A stretch of 64,000 nucleotides of DNA from positions 3,565,001-3,629,000 of the forward strand of contig NZ_CP114200.1 of assembly GCF_029392895.1 (NCBI RefSeq), written 5' to 3'. This DNA is from Streptomyces sp. 71268 (lineage in GTDB: Bacteria; Actinomycetota; Actinomycetes; Streptomycetales; Streptomycetaceae). Below, in pieces: positions 51,829 through 62,382 of this stretch (position 1 is its first letter; each line of letters begins with the position of its first letter). The notes under the pieces were generated by a model. The model was not told where the DNA came from, did not search any database, and was given only the letters and a program-made list of their open reading frames with translations. A program made the position numbers and the translations under genes.

Positions 51829-52509
51829 TCAGTGGCCGCCCTCCGGCTTGAAACAGCCACCTTCCATGTACATCCCGTTGACGCCGACGTGGTAACTCTC
51901 GCGCCGCGTGAACGCCGTGACACAGGCGTCACCCACGTACAGCGCGACCCTGGCGCCCTCGGGCGTGGCCTGCTGGTCGGTCTCCCCGCTCGTGCCCAAC
52001 CCGGACACGGACAGCGTCCTGTCACCCGACTCGTCGCCCGTGCCCTCGTCGCCCGTGCCCTCGTCGCGGTAGCCGAGTTCGAGCAGGGCCGCGCGCACCC
52101 GGTCGGGGCCCCACACCCTGGCCTTCCAGAGCCGCGCGATGACGGGCTTGATGCGCGCGGCCTCCGCCCGGGCGGCCTTCTCGTTGGCGGGGGACATGTC
52201 CAGCTCGGACTTGAAGGCGTTGTTCTCACCGTGGTGCGGTGCCCCGTCGGGTACGACGGGCTCCACGTTGCCCCGGGGGCCGACAGGAGAAGGCGAGGGC
52301 AACTGGGTCGACGAGGGGGCGGGGGTGGTGGCCCGCTGGCCGGACGCGGAGTCGGCGCGCTCCTGGCCGCAGGCGGTCAGGGCCAGGGTGGCGGCGCCCA
52401 GGCACAGGGCCACGGCGACGCGTCTGAGGCTGGGGCCGGGGCCGGGGCTGGGCCTGGGGCTGAGTTCAGGCCCGGGTCCGGGTCCGGGGCTGGGTCTCGG
52501 TATCCGCAT
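51829..52509 (-). CDS. Lipoprotein of unknown function
   Basis: 226 residues. A Pro/Gly/Ser-rich N-terminus (MRIPRPSPGPGPGPE) precedes a signal segment and lipobox (LALTACGQE, Cys about 47), then a Ser/Thr/Pro linker and a ~130-residue domain: AEAARIKPVIARLWKARVWG, RVRAALLELGY, and C-terminal VALYVGDACVTAF plus GVNGMYMEGGCF with two Cys that may form a disulfide. A DEGTGDEGTGDESGD repeat sits in the middle. Membrane-anchored outside the cell; role unknown. Converges with ltrA across 17 bp. Confidence 0.78.
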   Translation of the reverse strand: MRIPRPSPGPGPGPELSPRPSPGPGPSLRRVAVALCLGAATLALTACGQERADSASGQRATTPAPSSTQLPSPSPVGPRGNVEPVVPDGAPHHGENNAFKSELDMSPANEKAARAEAARIKPVIARLWKARVWGPDRVRAALLELGYRDEGTGDEGTGDESGDRTLSVSGLGTSGETDQQATPEGARVALYVGDACVTAFTRRESYHVGVNGMYMEGGCFKPEGGH

Positions 52510-52694
52510 GGGCGGGACTCTGCCACGGGCGCCGGGCCGGTCCGCGCCGACCCGGCCGAACCGCCGCGTCAGGTAGTTGCCACGCCCGAAGCCGCGCCGG
52601 CCCGGGCCGCACACGCGACCCGGGCCGGCGGGAGGGCGCGAGCCAGGCGCCCACCCCAACGCGAAGGCCAGGCGCCCGGCCGGCCCGCGTCAGC

Positions 52695-55070
<2,376 letters not shown>

Positions 55071-55086
55071 TTATTCGTTCGAATAA
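55071..55086. promoter_or_regulatory. AT-rich palindrome upstream of geosmin synthase
   Basis: TTATTCG-TT-CGAATAA, perfect 7-bp arms, in an otherwise GC-rich 444-base upstream region and about 103 bp before the geoA ATG. A strong operator candidate for a developmental regulator; no known consensus assigned. Confidence 0.5.
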
Positions 55087-55216
55087 AATGCTCGTCACCT
55101 CCACCGTGCCGCCTTACCGACCGCCACAGCACTACCCTGGGGCAAGCCGGGTTACCCGCGCGGGATTCCGCACAACTCTCCGCCGTTTTTTCGAGCGGTG
55201 TTTCCTTGGCCGCCCG

Positions 55217-55340
55217 CGTTCGCCGCCGCGTTGGCTCCCGCGTTCGCCGCCGCGTTGCTCCCGTGCTGGTGGCGTGATCGCCTCGCGCTCACCCCCGCGT
55301 TGGCCCCGCGATCGCCTCGCGTTCGCTCCCGCGTTCACCC
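55217..55340. repeat. Direct repeats between geoA and the metallophosphoesterase gene
   Basis: CGTTCGCCGCCGCGTTG starts at 55217 and again at 55241 (24-bp period), followed by CCCGCGTTGGC variants and a doubled GATCGCCTCGCG (about 55277 and 55310). GC-rich, non-coding. Confidence 0.6.
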
Positions 55341-55348
55341 TGGCGCGC

Positions 55349-55387
55349 CGCCGCCCTCCGCGCCCACGGAGGGCACGGAGGGCGGCG
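55349..55387 (-). terminator. Hairpin downstream of the metallophosphoesterase gene
   Basis: CGCCGCCCTCCG-type arm (55349-55360) pairs with CGGAGGGCGGCG (55376-55387), 12 bp with a 15-base loop that itself repeats CACGGAGGG. It lies 26 bp past the stop on the minus strand. Confidence 0.6.
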
Positions 55388-55412
55388 CGAGGCGCGCGGG
55401 GCCCGTCGGGGG

Positions 55413-56441
55413 TCAGCGGCCCCGGTGGAGCGGGATGCGCAGTTCCTTGATCCACTGGTTGCGCAGGTAGTCGCGGGCCTTGAGGACGACCTCCTTCTTG
55501 CCCACCCGCACGCGCAGCCCGGTGTTCTCCTTGCCGGACATCGACGTCTCGCCGCCCTTGCCGTCGTCGATGAACGAGGTCTGGACGGCGCCGGTGTTCA
55601 CGACCGTGAAGCCCTCCAGGTTGCCGGTGCCGGGCACGACCTTGCGCACGGCCCAGTCGGACAGGCCCAGGCTCCAGTGCGTGTGCGAGGTGAACAGCAC
55701 CGCGTCCTTGTACTTGCCGAGAATGCCCAGCAGCCGGTCGGCCTGGAGGTAGTCGCCGCCGTACATCTTGTTGCGGGTGCCGGAGACGGTGTCGGGCAGC
55801 ACGTGGTGCGAGAAGACCATCACCGGCTTACCCTTGCGCTCCCAGTACCGAAGGCGCGCGTCGAGCCAGGCCAACTGCTCCTCGCTCATCCACACCTCGT
55901 CCCACTTCTTGGCGTCGTGGTACTTCATGTACTTCTCGGTGCCGAGCATCAGCATCGGCACGCCGTCCACGACGCGCTCGTAATAGACCTTGTCGAGTCC
56001 GGTGAAGTCGTAGAAGTTCTGGAAGAGTTCGCTTTCCTTGGTCCCGTTGGGCCAGGTGTCCTGACAGAGCTTGGACGCGTCGCAGTACTTCGGCACGTAG
56101 AACTCGTGGTTGCCGATGGTGAAGTACGTCTTCTTCGGGTGCGGGTGCGCGTCCAGCGTCTTGCGCACCTCCTGGTACTCGTGCGGGTAACCACGGTTGG
56201 TGATGTCGCCGTTGACGACCAGGGCGCTGCTCTTGCCGGGCAACCCCTTCATCTGGTCGAGGGCCCGGCCGAGGTCGGCCGTGTCCCCCTGGACGTCGCT
56301 GACGACGTCGAAGGTCACGTCTCTGTGCCGGTCTCTGGCCTCGTGGCCACCGGGCGCGGCGCCGGCGGGGACGAGGGCCGCGGCGGCGAGGCCGACGGCG
56401 GCGGTGAGAACGGCGGCGGCGGACACTACGGTGCGTTTCAC
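55413..56441 (-). CDS. Secreted metallophosphoesterase
   Basis: 342-residue calcineurin-like phosphoesterase with a Sec signal (VKRTVVSAAAVLTAAVGLAA, then AAALVPAGAAPGG). Metal motifs are DVVSDVQGD (variant D-x-H with Gln in place of His), VVNGDITNRG (GD), TIGNHEF (GNH[E/D]), VFSHHVLPD, and SHTHWS (GHxH variant). The first-motif change suggests altered metal binding but the rest is complete. Likely hydrolyses a phosphoester outside the cell. The GTG at 56441 follows AGGAG by 8 bp. Upstream lies a 13-bp palindrome CGTGAATATCACG (56578-56590), a possible operator. Confidence 0.85.
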   Translation of the reverse strand: MKRTVVSAAAVLTAAVGLAAAALVPAGAAPGGHEARDRHRDVTFDVVSDVQGDTADLGRALDQMKGLPGKSSALVVNGDITNRGYPHEYQEVRKTLDAHPHPKKTYFTIGNHEFYVPKYCDASKLCQDTWPNGTKESELFQNFYDFTGLDKVYYERVVDGVPMLMLGTEKYMKYHDAKKWDEVWMSEEQLAWLDARLRYWERKGKPVMVFSHHVLPDTVSGTRNKMYGGDYLQADRLLGILGKYKDAVLFTSHTHWSLGLSDWAVRKVVPGTGNLEGFTVVNTGAVQTSFIDDGKGGETSMSGKENTGLRVRVGKKEVVLKARDYLRNQWIKELRIPLHRGR

Positions 56442-56641
56442 GGCAGGGCTCCTGTTCGTCGGTACGGGCCGCACGGCGGACGGGCCGCGCGGGCCGGCGG
56501 GGGAAGTCGGGCCCGAGCAGCGAAACAACGCCCTCTGAGCGGGCGCGAACATGGCGCGAAGCGGAGCATGGCCGGAACGTGAATATCACGATCCCATTAC
56601 CGGTCTAGGCCGAACCGGCTCCGCGCCCGGCCCCCCGCGAT

Positions 56642-56754
56642 CCCGCTGCCGGCCCGTCGGCTGGCGTCCCGCTGGCGGCCCGTCGGCTGGCGACCCACTG
56701 CCGGCCCGCTGGCGATCCGTCGGCTGGCGGCCCGCTGGCGATCCGTCGGCCCGG
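56642..56754. repeat. Tandem ~26-bp GC-rich repeat upstream of the YnfA-like gene
   Basis: Four to five imperfect copies of CCCGCTGGCGGCCCGTCGGC plus TGGCG in the 335 bases between the metallophosphoesterase and YnfA-like genes. Non-coding; likely slippage-prone. Confidence 0.65.
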
Positions 56755-56776
56755 TTGGCCGTCGTACGCTGCCGGC

Positions 56777-57112
56777 ATGCTCGTCGCCCGGTCCATCGCC
56801 CTGTTCGTCCTCGCCGCCCTCTTGGAGATCGGCGGCGCCTGGCTGGTCTGGCAGGGCGTGCGGGAGCACCGGGGGTGGCTGTGGATCGGGGCCGGGGTGA
56901 TGGCGCTGGGGGCGTACGGCTTCGTCGCGACGCTCCAGCCGGACGCCGAGTTCGGGCGCATTCTGGCCGCGTACGGCGGGGTCTTCGTCGCGGGCTCGCT
57001 CGCCTGGGGCGTGGTGGCCGACGGCTACCGCCCGGACCGGTACGACGTCGTCGGCGCGCTGACCTGCCTGGTCGGCGTCGGGATCATCATGTACGCGCCG
57101 CGCGGCGGCTGA
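56777..57112 (+). CDS. YnfA/UPF0060 family small membrane protein
   Basis: 111 residues, four helices: about 6-25, 32-50, 60-80 and 90-107. [45 protein letters not shown] and [19 protein letters not shown] are standard UPF0060 segments, related to small multidrug-resistance proteins. Length is exactly typical. Transport function has not been established for the family. Confidence 0.93.
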   Translation: MLVARSIALFVLAALLEIGGAWLVWQGVREHRGWLWIGAGVMALGAYGFVATLQPDAEFGRILAAYGGVFVAGSLAWGVVADGYRPDRYDVVGALTCLVGVGIIMYAPRGG

Positions 57113-57247
57113 GCCCGGACCGCCACGCACCGCTCCGCACGCCACGCACCGCTCCGCACGCCACGGCCGACAGGGCCGACAGGGCCGATCAGATGCTCGG
57201 CATATCCTGCGTACGGAGATCATGACCGCCGCATCCAGGAGGTTTCC

Positions 57248-58045
57248 GTGACCGCACCCACCGCCGTCATCACGGGCGCGAGCAGCGGCATCGGGGCCGC
57301 GACCGCGCGCCGGTTGGCCGCCGCCGGCTACCGGGTCATCCTCACCGCCCGCCGCGCCGACCGGATCGAGGCGCTGGCCGCCGAGCTGACGGCGGCCGGG
57401 CGGCAGGCCGTCGCGTACCCGCTGGACGTCACCGACCGCGAGGCCGTGGACGCCTTCGCCGCCACGCTCGAAGACTACCCCTCCGTGGACGTCCTGGTGA
57501 ACAACGCGGGCGGGGCGCTGGGCGCGGACCCGGTGGCCACGGCCGACCCGGAGGACTGGCGCACCATGTACGAGACCAACGTGCTCGGCACCCTCCACCT
57601 CACCCAGGCCCTGCTCCCGGCCCTGACCGCGACGGGCCGGCGGGCCGCGACGGAGTCGGGCGGCTCGGGCGCGGGCACCGTCGTCGTCGTGTCGTCCACG
57701 GCCGGGCTCGCGACGTACGAGGGCGGCGGCGGGTACGTGGCGGCCAAGCACGGCGCGCACGTGCTGGCCGAGACGCTGCGGCTGGAACTGTGCGGCACCC
57801 CGATCCGGGTCATCGAGGTCGCGCCGGGCATGGTGAAGACCGAGGAGTTCGCCAGCACGCGCTTCAAGGGCGACCTGGAGAAGGCCGCAGCCGTGTACGC
57901 GGGCGTCGCCGAGCCGCTGACGGCGGACGACGTCGCCGACACCATCGAGTGGGCCGTCACCCGGCCCAGCCACGTCAACATCGACCTGCTCGTCGTCCGC
58001 CCGCGCGCCCAGGCGTCCAACTACAAGGTGCACCGGGAGAGTTGA
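57248..58045 (+). CDS. SDR-family NAD(P)-dependent oxidoreductase
   Basis: 265-residue classical short-chain dehydrogenase. VITGASSGIGAATARRLA (7-24) is the cofactor TGxxxGxG motif, NNAG is near 88-91, Ser in VVVSSTAGLA near 142, and catalytic Y-x3-K in GYVAAKHGAHV near 161-165; PGMVKTEEF follows. ARRADR after beta-2 favours NADP. It resembles serine/3-hydroxy acid dehydrogenases (YdfG type). Start is GTG with AGGAGG 6 bp upstream. Confidence 0.92.
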   Translation: MTAPTAVITGASSGIGAATARRLAAAGYRVILTARRADRIEALAAELTAAGRQAVAYPLDVTDREAVDAFAATLEDYPSVDVLVNNAGGALGADPVATADPEDWRTMYETNVLGTLHLTQALLPALTATGRRAATESGGSGAGTVVVVSSTAGLATYEGGGGYVAAKHGAHVLAETLRLELCGTPIRVIEVAPGMVKTEEFASTRFKGDLEKAAAVYAGVAEPLTADDVADTIEWAVTRPSHVNIDLLVVRPRAQASNYKVHRES

Positions 58046-58094
58046 TACGGGCGGTTCGCCCCACCGCTCAGGCCCGCGCCCCGGTCCGGTGACC

Positions 58095-58130
58095 ACCGCC
58101 TCCGCCCGCTGCGACGCGGGCGGAGGCGGT
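58095..58130. terminator. Perfect 15-bp inverted repeat, bidirectional terminator
   Basis: ACCGCCTCCGCCCGC and GCGGGCGGAGGCGGT around TGCGAC, between the convergent SDR and aldo/keto reductase genes. No T-tract; position fits a shared terminator. Confidence 0.75.
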
Positions 58131-58184
58131 CGGCGCGTGGTGCGGGGTGGCGCCCGGCGACACGGGGCGCGTGGCGCGCGGGCG

Positions 58185-58262
58185 GGCGTACACGCGAGCG
58201 CGCACGCACCAACGCACGCACGCACACGCACACGTACGCGCCAACACACGCGCGCACTGGCG
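58185..58262. repeat. ACGC/ACAC simple sequence before the aldo/keto reductase stop
   Basis: CACGCACCAACGCACGCACG-type runs, purine-pyrimidine alternating, in the convergent intergenic region. No function seen. Confidence 0.6.
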
Positions 58263-58272
58263 CACCTACGTG

Positions 58273-59139
58273 CTAGACGGCCCGGGACAGCGCGTCGAAC
58301 TCGTCGTCGGAGAGTTCGATGGTGGCGGCGCGCACGTTCTCGTCCAGGTGGGCCACGGACGAGGTGCCCGGGATCGGCAGCATCGCCGGCGAGCGCTTGA
58401 GCAGCCAGGCCAGGGCAAGTTGCGACGGGCTCACGCCGCGCTGCTCGGCCAGCGCGGCCAGCGGGCCGTCGTCCTGCGCCAGCCGCCCGGTGGCCAGCGG
58501 GTACCACGGGATGAAGCCGATGCCGTGCTCGGTGGCGTAGTCGAGCAGCGGCTCGGCCGTGCGGTCGGCCAGGTTGAACAGGTTCTGCACGGAGACGATC
58601 GGCGCCACCTTCGCCGCCTCCTCGACGTCCGCTATGGACACCTCGGAGAGCCCGATGTGCCGGATCTTCCCCTCGTCCCGCAACTCCTTCAACGCCCCGA
58701 CCTGGTCCGCGAGGGGCACCTTGGGGTCGATCCGGTGCAACTGGAGCAGGTCGATCCGGTCCACGCCGAGGAAGCGCAGGCTCAACTCCACCTGCTGGCG
58801 CAGGTATTCGGGCCGGCCGACCGGGACCCACTGGTCGGGCCCGGTGCGGGTGAGGCCGGCCTTGGTCGCGATGACCAGGCCGTCCGGGTACGGGTGCAGG
58901 GCGCGCTTGATGAGCGGTTCGGCGACCGCGGGGCCGTAGGAGTCGGCCGTGTCGATGAAGTCCACGCCGAGTTCCACCGCCCGGCGCAGCACCCGTACGG
59001 CCTCGTCCGGGTCCTTCGGTTCGCCCCAGACACCCGGCCCGGTCAGTTGCATCGAGCCAAAGCCGAGGCGGGTGACCGGGAGGTCAGTGCCCAGGGTGTA
59101 ATCGCCAGCCGCCAGGGCGGGTCGCTGGTCCGAGGTCAC
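58273..59139 (-). CDS. Aldo/keto reductase
   Basis: 288-residue NADPH-dependent (alpha/beta)8 reductase. FIDTADSYGPAVAEPLIKRAL holds the catalytic Asp and Tyr; Lys is in VIATKAGLTR and His in LLQLHRID. IGLSEVS, VQNLFNLADR and LLKRSPAMLPIPGTSSVAHLDEN are the usual later segments. The GTG at 59139 has GAAGGAG 8 bp upstream. Divergent from the amidinotransferase gene (385 bases apart), possibly functionally linked. Confidence 0.92.
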   Translation of the reverse strand: MTSDQRPALAAGDYTLGTDLPVTRLGFGSMQLTGPGVWGEPKDPDEAVRVLRRAVELGVDFIDTADSYGPAVAEPLIKRALHPYPDGLVIATKAGLTRTGPDQWVPVGRPEYLRQQVELSLRFLGVDRIDLLQLHRIDPKVPLADQVGALKELRDEGKIRHIGLSEVSIADVEEAAKVAPIVSVQNLFNLADRTAEPLLDYATEHGIGFIPWYPLATGRLAQDDGPLAALAEQRGVSPSQLALAWLLKRSPAMLPIPGTSSVAHLDENVRAATIELSDDEFDALSRAV

Positions 59140-59450
59140 AGTGCGTCTCCTTCGCTCGTCCGTCCATGGCTGGCGGACTCCGTTCGTCGCTTGCCGCGTC
59201 CGCACGTGGGGGCACGCCGGGCGCGTACGGGGCTTCGACGGTTACCAACCGCTGATCGGCGAGGCGAATTCCGTGACCGCACGCCTCATCTCGCGCGAGG
59301 TGCCCCAGCCCGCTCCGCACCGCTCCACCCCGGGGCACGGCCGAGGGCGCCACCCCGCGCGGCCACTCCAACGGCCGCCCACCACGCTCACCCTACGAAA
59401 CTCCCGCCTCACCCCGAGTTATCGTTTCCTCGATCGACAACGTCGACACG

Positions 59451-59528
59451 ATGGTGGTGGTGTGGGTGTTCGACGCGACGAGAGTGGCGGCCAGCGGCGT
59501 CCCCGCCCCGCGCGTGGGGCCCGGGTGA
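59451..59528 (+). CDS. Tiny ORF overlapping the amidinotransferase start
   Basis: 25 codons, MVVVWVFDATRVAASGVPAP then RVGPG, whose TGA overlaps the GTG of the downstream gene (GTGA, 59525-59528). It starts just after an AT-richer, promoter-like block (GTTATCGTTTCC at about 59419). No good ribosome site. It could be a leader for coupling, a precursor peptide, or chance. Confidence 0.3.
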   Translation: MVVVWVFDATRVAASGVPAPRVGPG

Positions 59529-60649
59529 GCGCGGCGCCCCCGGGCGCGGCTGGCGGCGCCGCCGGGCCCCTGGCCTCGCCGGTCAGCTCGCACAACGAGT
59601 GGGACCCGCTGGAGGAGATCGTCGTCGGGCGCCTGGACGGCGCGACGATCCCGTCCAGGCACCCCGTGGTGAGCTGCAACGTCCCGCCCTGGGCGGCCCG
59701 CCTCCAGGGGCTCGCCGCCGGCCGCCGGTACCCGCGCGCGCTGATCGAGCCGGCGCGGCACGAGCTCGACCAGTTCGTCGCCCTCCTGGAGTCCCTCGGC
59801 GTCACGGTCAGGCGGCCGGACCCGGTCGAGCACCGGAGGCGCTTCGGCACCCCCGACTGGACCTCACGCGGCTTCTGCAACACCTGCCCGCGCGACAGCA
59901 TGCTCGTGGTCGGCGACGAGATCATCGAGACCCCGATGGCCTGGCCGTGCCGGTACTTCGAGACACACTCGTACCGCACGCTTCTGAAGGACTACTTCCG
60001 GCGCGGCGCGCGCTGGACGGCGGCGCCGAGACCACAGCTCACCGACGCGCTGTACGAGGAGGGCTTCCGGCCGCCGGGCCCCGGCGAGCCGATGCGCTAC
60101 ATCCTGACCGAGTTCGAACCGGTCTTCGACGCGGCTGACTTCGTACGCGCCGGCCGCGACCTGTTCGTCACCCGCAGCAACGTCACCAACCGGATGGGCA
60201 TCGACTGGCTGCGCCGCCACCTCGGCCCCGGCTACCGCGTCCACGAGGTGGAGAGCCGCTGCCGCACGCCGATGCACATCGACACCACGTTCCTGCCGCT
60301 CGCGCCGGGCAGGGTGCTGGTCAACCCGGAGTACGTGAACGTCGACCGGCTGCCCGACGCCCTGCGCTCGTGGGACGTGCTGGTCGCCCCCGAGCCCGAC
60401 CCGCTGCGCGAGCCCCTGTTGCGGACGACCTCGCTGTGCGGCAAGTGGCTCAGCATGAACGTCCTCATGCTCGACGAGAAGCGGGTGATCGCCGAGCGGC
60501 ACCACACCGGCATGCTGCGCGCCCTGGAGCGCTGGGGCTTCGAGCCCGTCCCGTGCGACCTGCTCCACTACGCGCCGTTCGGCGGCTCGTTCCACTGCGC
60601 GACACTCGACATCCGGCGCCGGGGAACCCTGGAGAGCTACTGCTCCTGA
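59525..60649 (+). CDS. Glycine-amidinotransferase-type (AGAT/StrB family) enzyme
   Basis: 374 residues. EWDPLEEIVVGRLDGA and RGFCNTCPRDSMLVVGDEIIE are family segments; EPVFDAADFVRAGRDLFV, PMHIDTTFLPLAPGRVLVNPEY and FGGSFHCATLDIRRRGTLES carry the catalytic Asp, His and Cys in the order and spacing of L-arginine:glycine amidinotransferase. It transfers the amidino group of arginine to an amine; substrate could be glycine or an aminocyclitol-like acceptor. The first ~20 residues are Ala/Gly/Pro-rich. The GTG start is supported by overlap with the small ORF. No creatine or aminoglycoside genes are adjacent. Confidence 0.88.
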   Translation: MSAAPPGAAGGAAGPLASPVSSHNEWDPLEEIVVGRLDGATIPSRHPVVSCNVPPWAARLQGLAAGRRYPRALIEPARHELDQFVALLESLGVTVRRPDPVEHRRRFGTPDWTSRGFCNTCPRDSMLVVGDEIIETPMAWPCRYFETHSYRTLLKDYFRRGARWTAAPRPQLTDALYEEGFRPPGPGEPMRYILTEFEPVFDAADFVRAGRDLFVTRSNVTNRMGIDWLRRHLGPGYRVHEVESRCRTPMHIDTTFLPLAPGRVLVNPEYVNVDRLPDALRSWDVLVAPEPDPLREPLLRTTSLCGKWLSMNVLMLDEKRVIAERHHTGMLRALERWGFEPVPCDLLHYAPFGGSFHCATLDIRRRGTLESYCS

Positions 60650-60715
60650 GCCCTCGGCCGCCGGCCCCCGCGCGGACGGGGCGGCCCGTGGCCGCGCGGG
60701 GGCCGGCGCCACCGC

Positions 60716-61615
60716 TCAGACGTGGCGACCCATCAACTCCGCCAGACGGGACAGCTCGTCGCCGCCGTGGCCCAGGCCGATGGCCCGGCGGGTCAGGCCC
60801 TCCGCCGCGCGCATGACGCTCGCGTCGATGCCGTGCGCCTCGGAGGCGTGGACGATGTGGGTCATCGTCGACGCGGCCGACGTGAGCGGGTTGATCTTGG
60901 CGGTGAAGGTGCCGTTGTCGACCTCGGCGGCGGCCTCGTCGAAGGCCGGCGGCAGGATGGCCGCGATGCCCTTGGCGAACGGCGCCAGTTCCTGGCCGCT
61001 GATGCCCTCGGCCCGGGCGATGGCCAGGGCGTGCGTGTAGCCGGTCATCGCGGTCCACCAGATGTCGAGCAGGGCGATGTCGAACGCGGCCGCCCGGCCG
61101 ATGTCCTCGCCGAGGTGGGTGTGGGTGCCGCCCAGCGCGTCCAGGACCGGCTTGTGCTCGCCGTACAGCTCCTGCGGGCCGCTGTGCAGGAACACGGCGT
61201 CCGGCGTGCCGATGGTGGGGGCCGGCGTCATGATCGCGCCTTCGAGGTAGTCGACGCCGTGCTCGGCCGCCCACGTCGCGGCCTCCCGAGCCCGGTCGGG
61301 GACGTCGGCCGAGAGGTTGACCAGGGCGCGGCCCTTGAGCGCGGCCGTGACCTCGGGGCGGCGCAGCACGGAGTCCGCAGCGTCGTAGTTGACCACGCAC
61401 ACGACGACCAACGGGCTCGCCGCGACCGCCTCTTCGGCGGACCCGGCGCCGACCGCGCCGCGTTCGACCAGCTCCTGGTCCCGGCCCGGCGTGCGGTTCC
61501 AGACCGTCGTGGCCACCCCGGCCGCCAGGAAGGCGCCGGCCAGAGCCCGCCCCATCGGGCCGAGACCGATCACCGTGACGGCAGACTGGGGGGTGGAGGG
61601 GGTGTGTGCAGACAT
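60716..61615 (-). CDS. Imine-reductase-like NAD(P)-dependent oxidoreductase
   Basis: 299 residues: an N-terminal Rossmann fold (VTVIGLGPMGRALAGAFL, GxGxxG at 16-21) and a C-terminal helical domain typical of beta-hydroxyacid dehydrogenase relatives. WNRTPGRDQELV after beta-2 (NRT) indicates NADPH. LEGAIMTPAPTIGTPDAVF, AFDIALLDIWWTAMTGYTHA and INPLTSAASTMTHIV match the imine-reductase branch rather than 6-phosphogluconate or 3-hydroxyisobutyrate dehydrogenase (no catalytic Lys at the usual place). Divergent from an HxlR regulator 50 bp away. Confidence 0.88.
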   Translation of the reverse strand: MSAHTPSTPQSAVTVIGLGPMGRALAGAFLAAGVATTVWNRTPGRDQELVERGAVGAGSAEEAVAASPLVVVCVVNYDAADSVLRRPEVTAALKGRALVNLSADVPDRAREAATWAAEHGVDYLEGAIMTPAPTIGTPDAVFLHSGPQELYGEHKPVLDALGGTHTHLGEDIGRAAAFDIALLDIWWTAMTGYTHALAIARAEGISGQELAPFAKGIAAILPPAFDEAAAEVDNGTFTAKINPLTSAASTMTHIVHASEAHGIDASVMRAAEGLTRRAIGLGHGGDELSRLAELMGRHV

Positions 61616-61665
61616 GCTTCAGCTCCCGTGCAGGATGAGAGATCTCGATGAGGAAGGTGGTGGCG

Positions 61666-62031
61666 ATGGCACGCATGCGGGCGCAGGACCCGAACGTGTG
61701 CGGGGTGACCGCCGCGATCGCGGTGATCGACGGCAAGTGGAAGACGGCCTTGCTCTGGGCACTCGAAACCGGTCCGCGTCGACCGGGCGAGTTGCGTCGG
61801 AAGCTGCCAGGGCTGTCCGAGAAGGTGCTGACTCAGGCGCTACGCGAGATGGAGACCGACGGCCTGGTCCACCGCGAGGTGCACGACGTCCTGCCGCTCA
61901 AGACGGTGTACACCCTGACGGAGTTCGGCAGGGACCTCTCCAAGGCCCTGGCACCGGTCTCCGACTGGGGCCACCGCCGGCTGGACATCCTCGCCGCGCA
62001 ACAGTCCGCTGACGAACACGCGGTCTCCTGA
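61666..62031 (+). CDS. HxlR-family transcriptional regulator
   Basis: 121-residue winged helix protein with the HxlR core: VIDGKWKTALLWALETGPRRPGEL, LSEKVLTQALREMETDGLVHRE, and VYTLTEFGRDL. An N-terminal Cys (NVCGVTAAI) precedes the domain as in redox- or aldehyde-sensing members. The ATG at 61666 follows GGAAGG by 7 bp; an in-frame ATG at 61648 is possible. A short palindrome GAGATCTC (61639-61646) lies in the divergent promoter with the imine reductase, its likely target. Confidence 0.9.
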   Translation: MARMRAQDPNVCGVTAAIAVIDGKWKTALLWALETGPRRPGELRRKLPGLSEKVLTQALREMETDGLVHREVHDVLPLKTVYTLTEFGRDLSKALAPVSDWGHRRLDILAAQQSADEHAVS

Positions 62032-62273
62032 CCCGTCAAGCCATCAACCCATCACACCTTCTCGCCTCCGTGGCAACGGCCGGCCTCACGGCCGTACGAC
62101 CGCCGGCTTCGACCGTCCGGCCGTCCGGCCGTGCCACCAGGTTCCCCCGTACGCGGCCCGCCGCCTAGTACCCACAAAAAGGTGGCTACCGCCGCTCGCC
62201 GGTCCACGGCCCGGGCCGCCCCGTCGGCGCGCCCGCTCAGCACGGCCCGGCCACCGTCCGGCCCCCGCACAGC

Positions 62274-62312
62274 GTTCCGCCCCCGCTGGCCTGGGCCCAG
62301 CGGGGGCGGAAC
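62274..62312. terminator. Perfect 16-bp inverted repeat between convergent genes
   Basis: GTTCCGCCCCCGCTGG (62274-62289) and CCAGCGGGGGCGGAAC (62297-62312) with a 7-base loop, between HxlR and GNAT genes. The 351-base gap otherwise shows no gene. Confidence 0.8.
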
Positions 62313-62382
62313 GAGCCGAAGGCGTCGCGTACGGGAACGGGGGCGGGCGCGGCGCTGCCTGGGGGCGGCCCCGCCGCCCGTC

